Shown here piece after piece: positions 1 through 8,493 of a stretch of 37,497 bases of DNA. How positions within the stretch are numbered: position 1 is the stretch's first letter; each line of letters opens with the position of its first letter. Source of the stretch: Bifidobacterium breve (GTDB lineage: Bacteria > Actinomycetota > Actinomycetes > Nanopelagicales > Nanopelagicaceae); assembly GCA_945898065.1 (NCBI GenBank), contig CAMDHH010000009.1, positions 1-37,497 on the forward strand, in the 5' to 3' direction. Position numbers and translations under genes: made by a program. A model generated the notes under the pieces. That model worked only from the letters and a program-made list of their open reading frames with translations. It searched no databases and had not been told where the DNA came from.

Positions 1-2649
1 CAGCGCGGAGTGGAGTTTGCTGATTTTTGGTCAGTGAATGCATCAATGATTGTTACAACAAAGTACTTCCGTGGCGCAGTAGGTCACGAAAATCGCGAAT
101 GGTCACTCAAGCAAGTTATCGACCGCGTTGTACTTACATATACAAAGGCTGGCAAAGAGCACGGATATTTCGCAACAGATAATGATGCAGAAATTTTCGA
201 ACATGAACTTACCTACATGTTGCTCCATCAAATATTTGCATACAACTCACCAGTGTGGTTCAACGTTGGAACAGCATCACCACAGCAAGTAAGTGCGTGC
301 TTCATTCTCTCCGTTGATGACACTATGGATAGCATTCTTAACTGGTATCGCGAAGAAGGAATGATCTTCAAAGGCGGATCCGGTGCGGGACTCAACCTTT
401 CACGCATTCGTTCATCAAAGGAACTTCTCAAATCAGGTGGAACTGCATCTGGTCCAGTCTCCTTTATGCGCGGTGCTGATGCATCTGCAGGAACAATCAA
501 ATCAGGTGGCGCTACACGTCGCGCTGCAAAGATGGTTGTTCTAGATGTTGCTCACCCAGATATTGAAGAATTTATCGAGACAAAGGTCAACGAAGAGAAC
601 AAAATCCGCGCGCTACGCGATGCTGGATTCGATATGGATCTTGGCGGAAAAGATATTATTTCTGTGCAATATCAGAATGCTAATAACTCAGTTCGCGTAT
701 CAGATGAATTTATGCGCGCTGTAGAAAAGGGCGATTCATTCGGCCTGACTGCTCGCTCAACAGGTGAAGTTATTGAAAATGTTGATGCTCGCACACTCTT
801 TACCAAGATGGCACAAGCTGCATGGGCATGCGCCGATCCAGGGATTCAATATGACGACACAATCAATGATTGGCACACAAACCCAGAGACTGGACGCATC
901 AACGCATCCAACCCTTGCTCTGAGTACATGTCACTCGATAACTCATCATGTAACTTGGCATCACTCAACTTGATGAAGTTCCTCAAGTCAGATGGTTCAT
1001 TTGATGCAAAGACATTCGGCAAGGCTTGCGAACTCGTCATTACATCAATGGATATCTCCATCTGTTTTGCAGACTTTCCAACTGAGGCAATTGGCGATAC
1101 AACAAAGGCTTATCGCCAACTTGGTATCGGTTATGCAAACCTCGGAGCACTTCTTATGGCCTCAGGTCTTGCATACGATTCAGAAGGTGGTCGTGCACTA
1201 GCTGGTGCAATCACATCATTGATGACAGGTATTACTTACAAGCGTTCAGCAGAACTTGCTGGAATTGTGGGTCCATATGCCGGCTTTGCACAAAATGCAA
1301 CGCCACATGCACGCGTTATGCGCAAGCATGCAGCAGCATCATCTGCTGCAAAGTCTGAGACAACACTTGATCGCGATGTCTGGGCAGAGGCAAATAAGGC
1401 TTGGGATTCATGTCTTTCAACAGGAGATAAGAATGGATGGCGCAACGCGCAAATTTCCGTTCTTGCTCCAACAGGAACAATTGGTTTGATGATGGATTGC
1501 GATACAACAGGTATCGAGCCTGACTTCTCACTAGTGAAGTTCAAGAAGCTTGTTGGCGGCGGTTCAATGCAGATCGTGAACCAGACAGTTCCTGCAGCAC
1601 TTCGCAAACTTGGTTATACAGAAGAGACAATAGAAGCAATTGTTGAGTTCATTGCAGCCAATGGCCATGTCATTGATGCACCTGGTCTCAAGCTAGAGCA
1701 TTACGACATTTTCGATTGCGCACTTGGTGCACGATCAATTGCTGCCATGGGCCACGTTCGAATGATGGCTGCTTGCCAACCATTCCTATCAGGTGCAATT
1801 TCAAAGACAGTCAACCTTCCTGAGGATGCAACTGTTGAAGAGGTTGAAGATGTCTACTTCCAAGCATGGAAGATGGGCGTCAAGGCACTCGCTGTCTATC
1901 GCGATAATTGCAAAGTTGGACAGCCACTCTCTGACGGAAAAGCAAAGGTGAAGGATGTTGCAGTTGAAAGCGCACATCCAGCAGCTGCAGTTCGCAAGCG
2001 TCTTCCAAAGTCACGCCCATCAACAACAACATCATTTGCTGTTGGCGGTGCAGAGGGTTACATGACATCAGGTGCATACGCTGATGGCGCACTCGGTGAG
2101 GTATTCCTCAAGCTCGGCAAGCAAGGATCAACACTTGCCGGTGTGATGGATGCATTCTCAATCGCAGTATCGATTGGTCTTCAATACGGTGTTCCACTAG
2201 AAACATTTGTTGAGAAGTTCACTAACTTGCGCTTTGAGCCAGCAGGTATGACAGATGATGCAGATATTCGTATGGCACAGTCGATGATGGATTACATCTT
2301 CCGTCGTCTAGCCCTCGATTACTTGCCATTTGATTCACGCAGTGCAATGGGCTTGTACACATCAGCAGAGCGCACACGTGCACTCGAAACTGGTGAATAC
2401 ACACCTGATATCACTGCAGCAACTGAAACGATTGCACAATCAGCAGCACCTGCTGTTGTGAGCAAGCCTGTTGAGGTAAAGATTGAAGTTGCACCAAAGC
2501 AAGAGTACGGATCATCTACTGAACTCCTTGAAGCAATTTCAGGAATCACATCAGATGCCCCACTCTGTATGACATGTGGCGTGAAGATGCGTATGTCAGG
2601 TGCATGTTATGTATGCGAAGGTTGTGGAAACACATCTGGTTGCAGCTAA
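1..2649 (+). CDS. nrdJ: Adenosylcobalamin-dependent (class II) ribonucleoside-diphosphate reductase, 5' end cut by window edge
   Basis: Reduces ribonucleotides to deoxyribonucleotides with a B12-derived radical, supplying DNA precursors without oxygen or an NrdB partner. The frame is open to base 1, and a GTG at 10 is only an internal Val, so the N-terminus lies outside the window. Visible family marks are the first redox Cys (SACFILS, codon at 298-300), the glycyl/Cys loop N-P-C-S-E with its radical Cys at 916-918 and Glu at 922-924, the TGIEPDFSLVKFKKLVGGG block near 1510-1560, and a C-terminal Cys-rich tail (CMTCGVKMRMSGACYVCEGC, 2566-2628) that fits the thioredoxin-exchange/zinc segment of long NrdJ proteins. 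A strong terminator follows directly, so it is the last gene of its transcript. Class II enzymes of this long type are common in Actinobacteria. The assignment is very secure. Confidence 0.96.
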   Translation, partial: QRGVEFADFWSVNASMIVTTKYFRGAVGHENREWSLKQVIDRVVLTYTKAGKEHGYFATDNDAEIFEHELTYMLLHQIFAYNSPVWFNVGTASPQQVSACFILSVDDTMDSILNWYREEGMIFKGGSGAGLNLSRIRSSKELLKSGGTASGPVSFMRGADASAGTIKSGGATRRAAKMVVLDVAHPDIEEFIETKVNEENKIRALRDAGFDMDLGGKDIISVQYQNANNSVRVSDEFMRAVEKGDSFGLTARSTGEVIENVDARTLFTKMAQAAWACADPGIQYDDTINDWHTNPETGRINASNPCSEYMSLDNSSCNLASLNLMKFLKSDGSFDAKTFGKACELVITSMDISICFADFPTEAIGDTTKAYRQLGIGYANLGALLMASGLAYDSEGGRALAGAITSLMTGITYKRSAELAGIVGPYAGFAQNATPHARVMRKHAAASSAAKSETTLDRDVWAEANKAWDSCLSTGDKNGWRNAQISVLAPTGTIGLMMDCDTTGIEPDFSLVKFKKLVGGGSMQIVNQTVPAALRKLGYTEETIEAIVEFIAANGHVIDAPGLKLEHYDIFDCALGARSIAAMGHVRMMAACQPFLSGAISKTVNLPEDATVEEVEDVYFQAWKMGVKALAVYRDNCKVGQPLSDGKAKVKDVAVESAHPAAAVRKRLPKSRPSTTTSFAVGGAEGYMTSGAYADGALGEVFLKLGKQGSTLAGVMDAFSIAVSIGLQYGVPLETFVEKFTNLRFEPAGMTDDADIRMAQSMMDYIFRRLALDYLPFDSRSAMGLYTSAERTRALETGEYTPDITAATETIAQSAAPAVVSKPVEVKIEVAPKQEYGSSTELLEAISGITSDAPLCMTCGVKMRMSGACYVCEGCGNTSGCS

Positions 2650-2661
2650 AAAAGTAATTAG

Positions 2662-2697
2662 AAAAACCCGCTAATCCCAGTGATTAGCGGGTTTTTT
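2662..2697 (+). terminator. Rho-independent terminator after nrdJ
   Basis: An A-rich stretch followed by CCCGCTAATC (from 2667) pairs with GATTAGCGGG (2682-2691) around a 5-base CCAGT loop and runs straight into six T residues (2692-2697). With the flanking A and T runs the stem reaches about 15 pairs. It begins 12 bases after the nrdJ stop and insulates glycerate kinase downstream. Confidence 0.93.
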
Positions 2698-2716
2698 CTT
2701 GTGCAAGGATAGAACC

Positions 2717-3772
2717 ATGGCCCGCATCGTTATTGCTCCTGATTCTTTCAAGGGTTCGATATCGAGTAGCGATGCAGCGCGTGCGATTGCGCAAGGGTGG
2801 TTATCAATTCGCCCATCTGATGAAGTTCTCGAAATTCCATTTGCCGATGGAGGCGAAGGAAGTTTGGATGCAATAGAAAAGTCTCGTCCTGATTCAATTC
2901 GTGTAAAGGTAGGCAATGGTTACTGGCTTTATTTGCCTGAAGGAATTGCAGTTGTAGAGCTAGCGCAGGCGAGCGGAATTACATTGCTCAAAACGTTAGA
3001 CCCATTGAATGCGCATACATATGAATTAGGAATAGTGCTTGCTCATGCTGCGCAAGATTCTCGTGTTACTAAAATATTTGTTGCCCTCGGCGGATCAGCC
3101 AGCACTGATGGCGGCGTAGGTGCACTCATGGCCCTTGGATATCGATTCTTAGATATAGATGGGAAAGAAATTGGCAAAGGCGGGGGAGAGCTTTCTCGAA
3201 TTGCCTCCATTGATACATCGAATGCGATTGCAGCACCTGCGCAAGGAGTCGTCGCATTAGTAGATGTTCAATCACCGTTGCTCGGTATCAATGGTGCGGC
3301 TGCCACGTATGCACCGCAAAAAGGTGCTACACCGCAGCAAATAGTTGAATTAGAAAAAGGTTTATCTCATCTTCTATCAATTGTTGGCAGAGCAGATAGC
3401 GCTGGTAGTGGCGCAGCAGGTGGAACATCGTTTGGGCTTCGAGCTATGTGGGGTGCAACATTTGAAAGCGGGGCAGAGGCCATTGCAAGAATTGTTTCAT
3501 TGCGTGAAGCAATCGCTAGTGCAGATTTAGTGATTACAGGTGAAGGTCGATTAGATGAACAAAGCTTTGTTGGAAAAGGTGTTGGTTATATTCGCGAATT
3601 AGCACAGAAGAATTCAGTTGATATTGCTTATTGTGTCGGTGCTAGAAAAGTTGAGTTCCCTGATGGATCAAAAGGCGTAACACTCAATGAATTAGTAAGT
3701 AGTGATGAAGCAATTTCTCACCCTGAGATCTACTTGAAAAAAGCTGGAGAAAAACTCGCCGAACAGTTCTAA
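2717..3772 (+). CDS. Glycerate 2-kinase (GlxK/GarK family)
   Basis: Phosphorylates D-glycerate with ATP, feeding it into lower glycolysis. The 351-residue product starts MARIVIAPDSFKGS, the N-terminal signature of the family, and carries a GGSASTDGGVGALMALGYRFLD-like glycine-rich block near residue 130 and ITGEGRLDEQSFVGKG near residue 273, both typical of PF02595. The length matches the usual 370-380 within a short margin. I chose ATG 2717, with an AAGGA stretch 8 bases upstream, over an in-frame TTG at 2699 that lies in the terminator tail. The next two genes encode an MFS carrier and a 2-hydroxyacid dehydrogenase, which suggests uptake and use of a small hydroxy- or keto-acid such as glycerate, glyoxylate or hydroxypyruvate. 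Family is certain; the 2-phospho versus 3-phospho product is not readable. Confidence 0.9.
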   Translation: MARIVIAPDSFKGSISSSDAARAIAQGWLSIRPSDEVLEIPFADGGEGSLDAIEKSRPDSIRVKVGNGYWLYLPEGIAVVELAQASGITLLKTLDPLNAHTYELGIVLAHAAQDSRVTKIFVALGGSASTDGGVGALMALGYRFLDIDGKEIGKGGGELSRIASIDTSNAIAAPAQGVVALVDVQSPLLGINGAAATYAPQKGATPQQIVELEKGLSHLLSIVGRADSAGSGAAGGTSFGLRAMWGATFESGAEAIARIVSLREAIASADLVITGEGRLDEQSFVGKGVGYIRELAQKNSVDIAYCVGARKVEFPDGSKGVTLNELVSSDEAISHPEIYLKKAGEKLAEQF

Positions 3773-3813
3773 AGGCCTATAGGATTTAGCTCTATCTCTA
3801 GGAGATTTCAGTA

Positions 3814-4947
3814 ATGAATCAGGCACCTGTACTGCCGTATGCCAATCGTTTGATTGCCTTGCACGGAATGATGGGATTCACTCAGTATGCAATTGGTTTT
3901 TCAATCCCACTTCTAAAAAGAGATCTTGAAATCTCTCGAGTGATGGCCTCAATTCACAATATCGGATGGGCGCTTGCTGTAATAACTCTTTCAATTCTGA
4001 TACCAAGACATATCCATAAGTACCCGCCTCATCGACTTTTACGTCTTGGTTGGGCTCTCACGATTATTGGAATTTTCGGTTACTGCCTTGGCAGAACGTT
4101 GTGGATTACAGTCCCATCTTTTACTTTATCTGCAATCGGTGCAACCATTTTCAACAATACTAATTCAGCAACACTTGGCTCGCATTCAGGAACTGCAGTA
4201 AAGATGATGCTTCGCACCGTTGGCATAAGTGGGCTCTTTGGAGCAATCTCACCAACAATTATTGGAATCTTTACACGCGGTGGCGTGGAATGGCGTTACA
4301 CAATAATCGTTGCAACAGTAATCCTTGGAAGTACTGCATTGTTGATGGTTCCACAGATAGAAATGAGAGATTCTTCCAGTGGGCACAGTAAGAAAATAAT
4401 TTGGGATAAGAGTTTCATGATATTAGTATTTTTTGGCTTCTTGACCATTTGGCTGGAGACGGGAACGACAACCTGGTCTTTAGATTTACTCGTTGATAGA
4501 GGCATGACACTTCGCAATGCTGTGCTGATCGTGACCGCTATTGGTTACTTCATTTCAATTAGCCGAATAGCCTTTTCGTTTATGTCGAGGGTATCTACAA
4601 ACTTTATGTGGACATTTTCAACTACATTTATGACACTGGGCTTGGTAATGATAATTCTTGCATCAAGCCCAACTCTTACCTTTATAGGCCTACTAATTGC
4701 CGGCTTTGGTCTTGGTCCCCTCAATGCAATTGCACTTGCCCGCTCTGCTGCAAGTGAGCAAGGCCCTGATGTAGGAATCGCGTCCTTTGCTATTGGTATG
4801 GGCCCAGCACTCGGTATTGCCCCTTGGATAATGGGATGGATGAGTGAGTCAATTGGTTTTGAATGGGCTTACGCCTTTATTCTATTGATATTGGCTATTG
4901 CAACTTATATGTATATCTATATAGATAAGAATGTGGTGAAGAGATGA
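3814..4947 (+). CDS. MFS transporter, small organic acid or sugar type
   Basis: A 377-residue integral membrane protein with about 11-12 hydrophobic spans, a short basic loop in the middle (after MVPQIEMRDSSSGHSKK, near residue 190) and internal two-fold layout typical of the Major Facilitator Superfamily. A Shine-Dalgarno (TAGGAGA) precedes ATG 3814. Its stop overlaps the start of the next dehydrogenase gene (ATGA at 4944-4947), so the two are translationally coupled. Substrate cannot be read from sequence. The company of glycerate kinase and a 2-hydroxyacid dehydrogenase points to a hydroxy acid; the fucose genes further right leave a sugar acid possible as well. Confidence 0.82.
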   Translation: MNQAPVLPYANRLIALHGMMGFTQYAIGFSIPLLKRDLEISRVMASIHNIGWALAVITLSILIPRHIHKYPPHRLLRLGWALTIIGIFGYCLGRTLWITVPSFTLSAIGATIFNNTNSATLGSHSGTAVKMMLRTVGISGLFGAISPTIIGIFTRGGVEWRYTIIVATVILGSTALLMVPQIEMRDSSSGHSKKIIWDKSFMILVFFGFLTIWLETGTTTWSLDLLVDRGMTLRNAVLIVTAIGYFISISRIAFSFMSRVSTNFMWTFSTTFMTLGLVMIILASSPTLTFIGLLIAGFGLGPLNAIALARSAASEQGPDVGIASFAIGMGPALGIAPWIMGWMSESIGFEWAYAFILLILAIATYMYIYIDKNVVKR

Positions 4948-5840
4948 TTTGGACGCAGTGGAGTGATTTGGCGATTCCTGCTGGTTTAGAGCACTTACCA
5001 ACTAATGGAATACATCCAACCCCTGATCAACTGGAAAAAGTAACTTTTTATGTTCCGCTTTATATGGGCGGTAAAGCTGCAATTGAGCAGATTCCAAAGA
5101 TGAAGAATTTGAAGGTAGTGCAATATCCCAATGCAGGCTTTGATGATGTGCTTCAACTTTTGCCAGAAGGTGTGACCCTGTGTAACGCATCTGGCGTCCA
5201 CGATGCTTCAACCGCAGAACTTGCAGTGGGCCTGACTATCGCTGCCCGTCGCGGCTTTGCAACCTTTGCTTCTAATAAAGAGAAAGGCCAATGGGTTCAT
5301 ACGCGCAATACAGCACTGGCTGATTCACGAGTAGGAATCGTTGGATATGGAAATATCGGTGCACTCATTGCCAGGCAACTCTCTAATTTTAGTGTTGAGG
5401 TAATTCCATTTACTCGCTCTGGTGCTAATGGTTCAAAGAAGATGAGTGAATTTGATTCTCTTTTGCCAACCCTTGATGTCATTATTTTGATAGTGCCACT
5501 AACAGATGAGACACGCCATCTCATGAGCGATCAGCGCTTATCGGCAATGAAGGATGGGGCAACGCTAATCAATGTTGCTCGCGGACCTGTTGTAGATACA
5601 GATGCTTTGATCAAAGAATTACATACAGGCCGAATAACTGCTGGGCTAGATGTAACAGATCCAGAACCGTTGCCAAGTGGCCATGCTCTGTGGAGTGCGC
5701 CAAATGTAATTATTTCCCCACACGTTGGCGGAGATTCAACTGCATTTGAACCACGAGGACGCGCACTTGTTGAATCACAACTCAAAAGATTTGCAGAAGG
5801 TAGCCCGCTCATCAATTGTGTCGCAGGACCTGCTCGCTAA
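4944..5840 (+). CDS. D-isomer specific 2-hydroxyacid dehydrogenase, NAD-binding
   Basis: Interconverts a 2-keto acid and a D-2-hydroxy acid with NAD(P)H. The 298-residue protein has the dinucleotide motif VGYGNIG near residue 130, then the catalytic trio of the family: Arg213 in NVARGPVVDT, Glu241 in DPEPLP and His260 in SPHVGGD. The N-terminal substrate domain is somewhat short. Glyoxylate/hydroxypyruvate reductase is the most economical role because glycerate kinase is two genes upstream and would accept the product D-glycerate. Erythronate- or phosphoglycerate-type substrates cannot be excluded. The start is fixed by the 4-base ATGA overlap with the MFS gene. It ends 3 bases before the convergent dehydratase gene, with no terminator between them. 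Confidence 0.87.
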   Translation: MIWTQWSDLAIPAGLEHLPTNGIHPTPDQLEKVTFYVPLYMGGKAAIEQIPKMKNLKVVQYPNAGFDDVLQLLPEGVTLCNASGVHDASTAELAVGLTIAARRGFATFASNKEKGQWVHTRNTALADSRVGIVGYGNIGALIARQLSNFSVEVIPFTRSGANGSKKMSEFDSLLPTLDVIILIVPLTDETRHLMSDQRLSAMKDGATLINVARGPVVDTDALIKELHTGRITAGLDVTDPEPLPSGHALWSAPNVIISPHVGGDSTAFEPRGRALVESQLKRFAEGSPLINCVAGPAR

Positions 5841-5843
5841 AAC

Positions 5844-6959
5844 TTAGAGAATTGCGACAGTGTGCTTGTCGATGAAGTCCCAGTCGTACTCAATACAGAG
5901 ACCTTCACCAACAGGTGCCATGACATATCCATCGACAATATTGAGCTTGCTCTTTGTGCCGAATTCAAAATCATCAAATGGATAAAGAGTTTCAAAGAAC
6001 TCACAGTTGACCATAGCAAGTGATGGATGAAGTTGGACTTGCTCAAGGGCGTGATAAATCGTCGTATGCAGTTCGCACTGAACACCATGGGCCTCTGCCA
6101 AGTGCGCAGTCTTCATTACTGCAGTGATACCTGCGCGCCATGAGACATCTGTACGCACGATATCGACGATTCCTTCTGTGATGCAGTGAGCGACGCTGTA
6201 ATGATTGCCAGCGATTACTTCAGTGCCACAGATTGGAATATCCAATTTTTCACGCAGTTTTTTAAGTCCATTGAGATTGACATCGAGGAGTGGCTCTTCA
6301 AGCCACTTGTAGCCAAGGCGCTCAAGTTCACGTCCTGCCTTCAACGCATCTTCATATGAAGCCATAATCACTGGATCGGCCATCAATGTGAAATCATCGC
6401 CCACGGCTTCGCGCACTGCGCGGTAGCAAGCGATATCTAGATCTAAGCCTCCTGGTGGGTGAAGTTTGTAGCCTCGATAACCTTTGGCTTTAACTTCAAG
6501 TGCTTGCTTTGCATAATCTTCAGGTCCAGGCAGAAACATTGATGAGACGTATAGAGGAACTTTTTCACGAGCAGCGCCGAGTAATTTATAAACAGGTTGA
6601 TGCGCCATCTTTCCTACAATGTCCCAACATGCATTATCAAAAGGCGCGTATGAATAAATTGGAACGTGATTCCAACGGCGATCAAAGAGTTCAAAATCCT
6701 TCATATTCTTTGCAGAACCGTGTGGGCTGCGGCCCATAAAGAATGGCTTTACTTGTGACATCGTTGCAGCAGCAGCCTTGGCATCGAGTGCTCCAAAACC
6801 AAATGATGTTCCTTTGACTCCATCCGACGTTGTCAGTGTGATGACAGTGAAATCAGGACGTGAGCCACCTGGTAGTTGTACGGCACTGACTGCATCGAGT
6901 GTGTTGAGTGCATCGCCACCGCGGCATGCACGGATCTCTATATCTGTTATTACTGTCAT
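5844..6959 (-). CDS. Enolase-superfamily (mandelate racemase-like) sugar acid dehydratase or epimerase
   Basis: A 371-residue member of the mandelate racemase/muconate lactonizing group. Metal ligands are Asp195 (MADPV), Glu221 (WLEEP) and Glu247 (CGTEV); His298 (CELHTT) lies where the barrel's second base sits. The first-base motif is K165-L-H167 (YKLHPPGG), not the K-x-K of mandelate racemase or of the FucD encoded four genes earlier in transcription order. That argues for a sugar acid dehydratase with a different substrate stereochemistry, perhaps for another deoxy- or hexonic acid. Its ATG overlaps the stop of the GntR gene (6956-6959), so it is the last gene of the fucD operon. It is clearly not a duplicate of fucD, sharing only the fold. 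The exact reaction is unknown. Confidence 0.85.
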   Translation of the reverse strand: MTVITDIEIRACRGGDALNTLDAVSAVQLPGGSRPDFTVITLTTSDGVKGTSFGFGALDAKAAAATMSQVKPFFMGRSPHGSAKNMKDFELFDRRWNHVPIYSYAPFDNACWDIVGKMAHQPVYKLLGAAREKVPLYVSSMFLPGPEDYAKQALEVKAKGYRGYKLHPPGGLDLDIACYRAVREAVGDDFTLMADPVIMASYEDALKAGRELERLGYKWLEEPLLDVNLNGLKKLREKLDIPICGTEVIAGNHYSVAHCITEGIVDIVRTDVSWRAGITAVMKTAHLAEAHGVQCELHTTIYHALEQVQLHPSLAMVNCEFFETLYPFDDFEFGTKSKLNIVDGYVMAPVGEGLCIEYDWDFIDKHTVAIL

Positions 6960-7717
6960 TTGTTTAGCGCCTTTGCTGCTGGAGAGAATCGGTCTAAGGA
7001 AGATTGAATATGTTTTTGCATGGAGCTCTTTGCACTTTTGTCATCGCCAGTACAAATTGCATGAGCAATCGCTTCATGTTCTTTGATTGTTAATTGGCCT
7101 TGACCAGTTTGGTAATAACGATAAAAAAGATCTTCGACAAATTTATCTTTTGGTTTGTCATCTATGAGGTGGCTTTGAGAGGCTAGAAAGAGGCGAAAAA
7201 GGTGTAAGTGGCAATGAGTACGTTCAAAGGACTCAGTAACAGATTCGTTGCCAGATATACGAGTAATGAGTGAGTGGAATCGGGCGTCATGTTCAATAAA
7301 TGCTTGAACTTGCTGGCTCTCGCTGAGCTTGAGCGCTGTTTTTGCACTCTGCATCTCGGCCTTGAGAGCTGCGATACCGACTGCATCAATTTTTTTGGCA
7401 GATTGCTCTGCAGCCCAAGGCTCTACAAGTAAGCGAAATTGGAATAAGTCGTTGAATTGTTTGACTGTAAGCAATTTTGTTGTCGAATAACCCTTGAGTG
7501 CCTCTTTTGCAATGAGGCCATCGGATTCTAAACGGGCAAGTGCTTCACGAATAGGAGTTTGCGAAACACCTAATTTCACCGCTAACGCGTCAATATTTAC
7601 CTTTGCACCAGGTGCAATTTCATGAGTAAGAATCATCGCCTTGACCATGTCATATGTTTCATCAGAGAGGACAGATCGTCTTGGACCTGCAGCAACTGGT
7701 TGAACTTTGCGTGGCAT
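6956..7717 (-). CDS. GntR-family transcriptional regulator, FCD (FadR-like) subfamily
   Basis: A 253-residue DNA-binding protein. The N-terminal winged helix-turn-helix (about residues 17-80) includes the GntR hallmark LGVSQTPIREALARLESDGL. The C-terminal all-helical FCD domain has the usual metal-site pattern, with HDARFH in the middle and a KEHEAIAHAI stretch near the end. FCD regulators bind sugar acids or organic acids and usually act as repressors released by the ligand. It lies inside the fucose operon, 26 bases after the SDR gene and overlapping the second dehydratase, so autoregulation of the operon is the natural reading. A fucose-pathway acid is the likely effector. The inverted repeat at 9825-9847 is a candidate operator. 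Confidence 0.92.
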   Translation of the reverse strand: MPRKVQPVAAGPRRSVLSDETYDMVKAMILTHEIAPGAKVNIDALAVKLGVSQTPIREALARLESDGLIAKEALKGYSTTKLLTVKQFNDLFQFRLLVEPWAAEQSAKKIDAVGIAALKAEMQSAKTALKLSESQQVQAFIEHDARFHSLITRISGNESVTESFERTHCHLHLFRLFLASQSHLIDDKPKDKFVEDLFYRYYQTGQGQLTIKEHEAIAHAICTGDDKSAKSSMQKHIQSSLDRFSPAAKALNK

Positions 7718-7743
7718 GAGCTTCTCTCGAACTAGTTAGGGAA

Positions 7744-8493
7744 TTATTTAGGTAAGCGTAACCCTTGCATGCCACCATCGATAGCGAGTGAAGTTCCAGT
7801 TGTCGATGCCTGCAGGGGATTGGCAAGATAGAGAATTGCGCGTGCTACTTCATCGGCTGAGACAAGTCGACCCATTGGTTGGCGAGCCTCAAGTGCTACG
7901 CGTTGAGCAGCAGGATCTGCAGCTTGTGCAAGCAGTCGTCCTACCCACGGTGTATCGGCTGTTCCAGGATTGACGCAGTTGACTCGAATTCCTTCTTTTA
8001 CAAAATCTGCTGCCATTGCAAGAGTGAGTGAGAGCACTGCTCCTTTACTAGCACTATAGATCGCGCGTAAGGGTAACCCTGCAGTTGCTGCAACTGAGCA
8101 AGTATTTACTATGGCTCCAGATTTACTCATTCGCAAGTATGGAAGAGCGGCTGAAGAAATTCTGCTGATACCTACGACATTGATATTGAGAACATTGAGC
8201 CACTCTGCACTTGTTGTATCTGCGACACTACCAATAGAGCCGATGCCGGCATTATTGATAACAATGTCAATTTTTTTAACCTTTGAAGTTATCTCTTTAA
8301 AAGCAGCATTTACTGAATCATCATTTCCGACATCGCATTTAACAAATGTTGCAACGGATGCCATGGAGCCTTCATTGAGATCTAAGCCAAAGACCTGTGC
8401 GCCTTGTGCTTTGAGCATCGTTGCAACTGCGAGTCCAATTCCAGAGCCTGCACCTGTCACTACTGCATCAAGACCTTTGAAATCTTCGCTCAT
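7744..8493 (-). CDS. Short-chain dehydrogenase, probable 2-keto-3-deoxy-L-fuconate 4-dehydrogenase
   Basis: A 249-residue classical SDR: cofactor motif TGAGSGIG near residue 14, NNAG near 86, and catalytic Ser and YSASK near 135-150, followed by the loop NPGTADTPWVGRLL. That loop and the gene setting match the dehydrogenase that oxidises 2-keto-3-deoxy-L-fuconate to 2,4-diketo-3-deoxy-L-fuconate in the non-phosphorylating fucose route described in Xanthomonas. Its ATG overlaps the fucD stop by 4 bases (8490-8493), so product of FucD and enzyme are made together. An alternative is L-fucose 1-dehydrogenase, since some SDRs of this clade do that; the presence of a separate aldo/keto reductase for that step favours the keto-deoxy role. 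Confidence 0.85.
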   Translation of the reverse strand: MSEDFKGLDAVVTGAGSGIGLAVATMLKAQGAQVFGLDLNEGSMASVATFVKCDVGNDDSVNAAFKEITSKVKKIDIVINNAGIGSIGSVADTTSAEWLNVLNINVVGISRISSAALPYLRMSKSGAIVNTCSVAATAGLPLRAIYSASKGAVLSLTLAMAADFVKEGIRVNCVNPGTADTPWVGRLLAQAADPAAQRVALEARQPMGRLVSADEVARAILYLANPLQASTTGTSLAIDGGMQGLRLPK

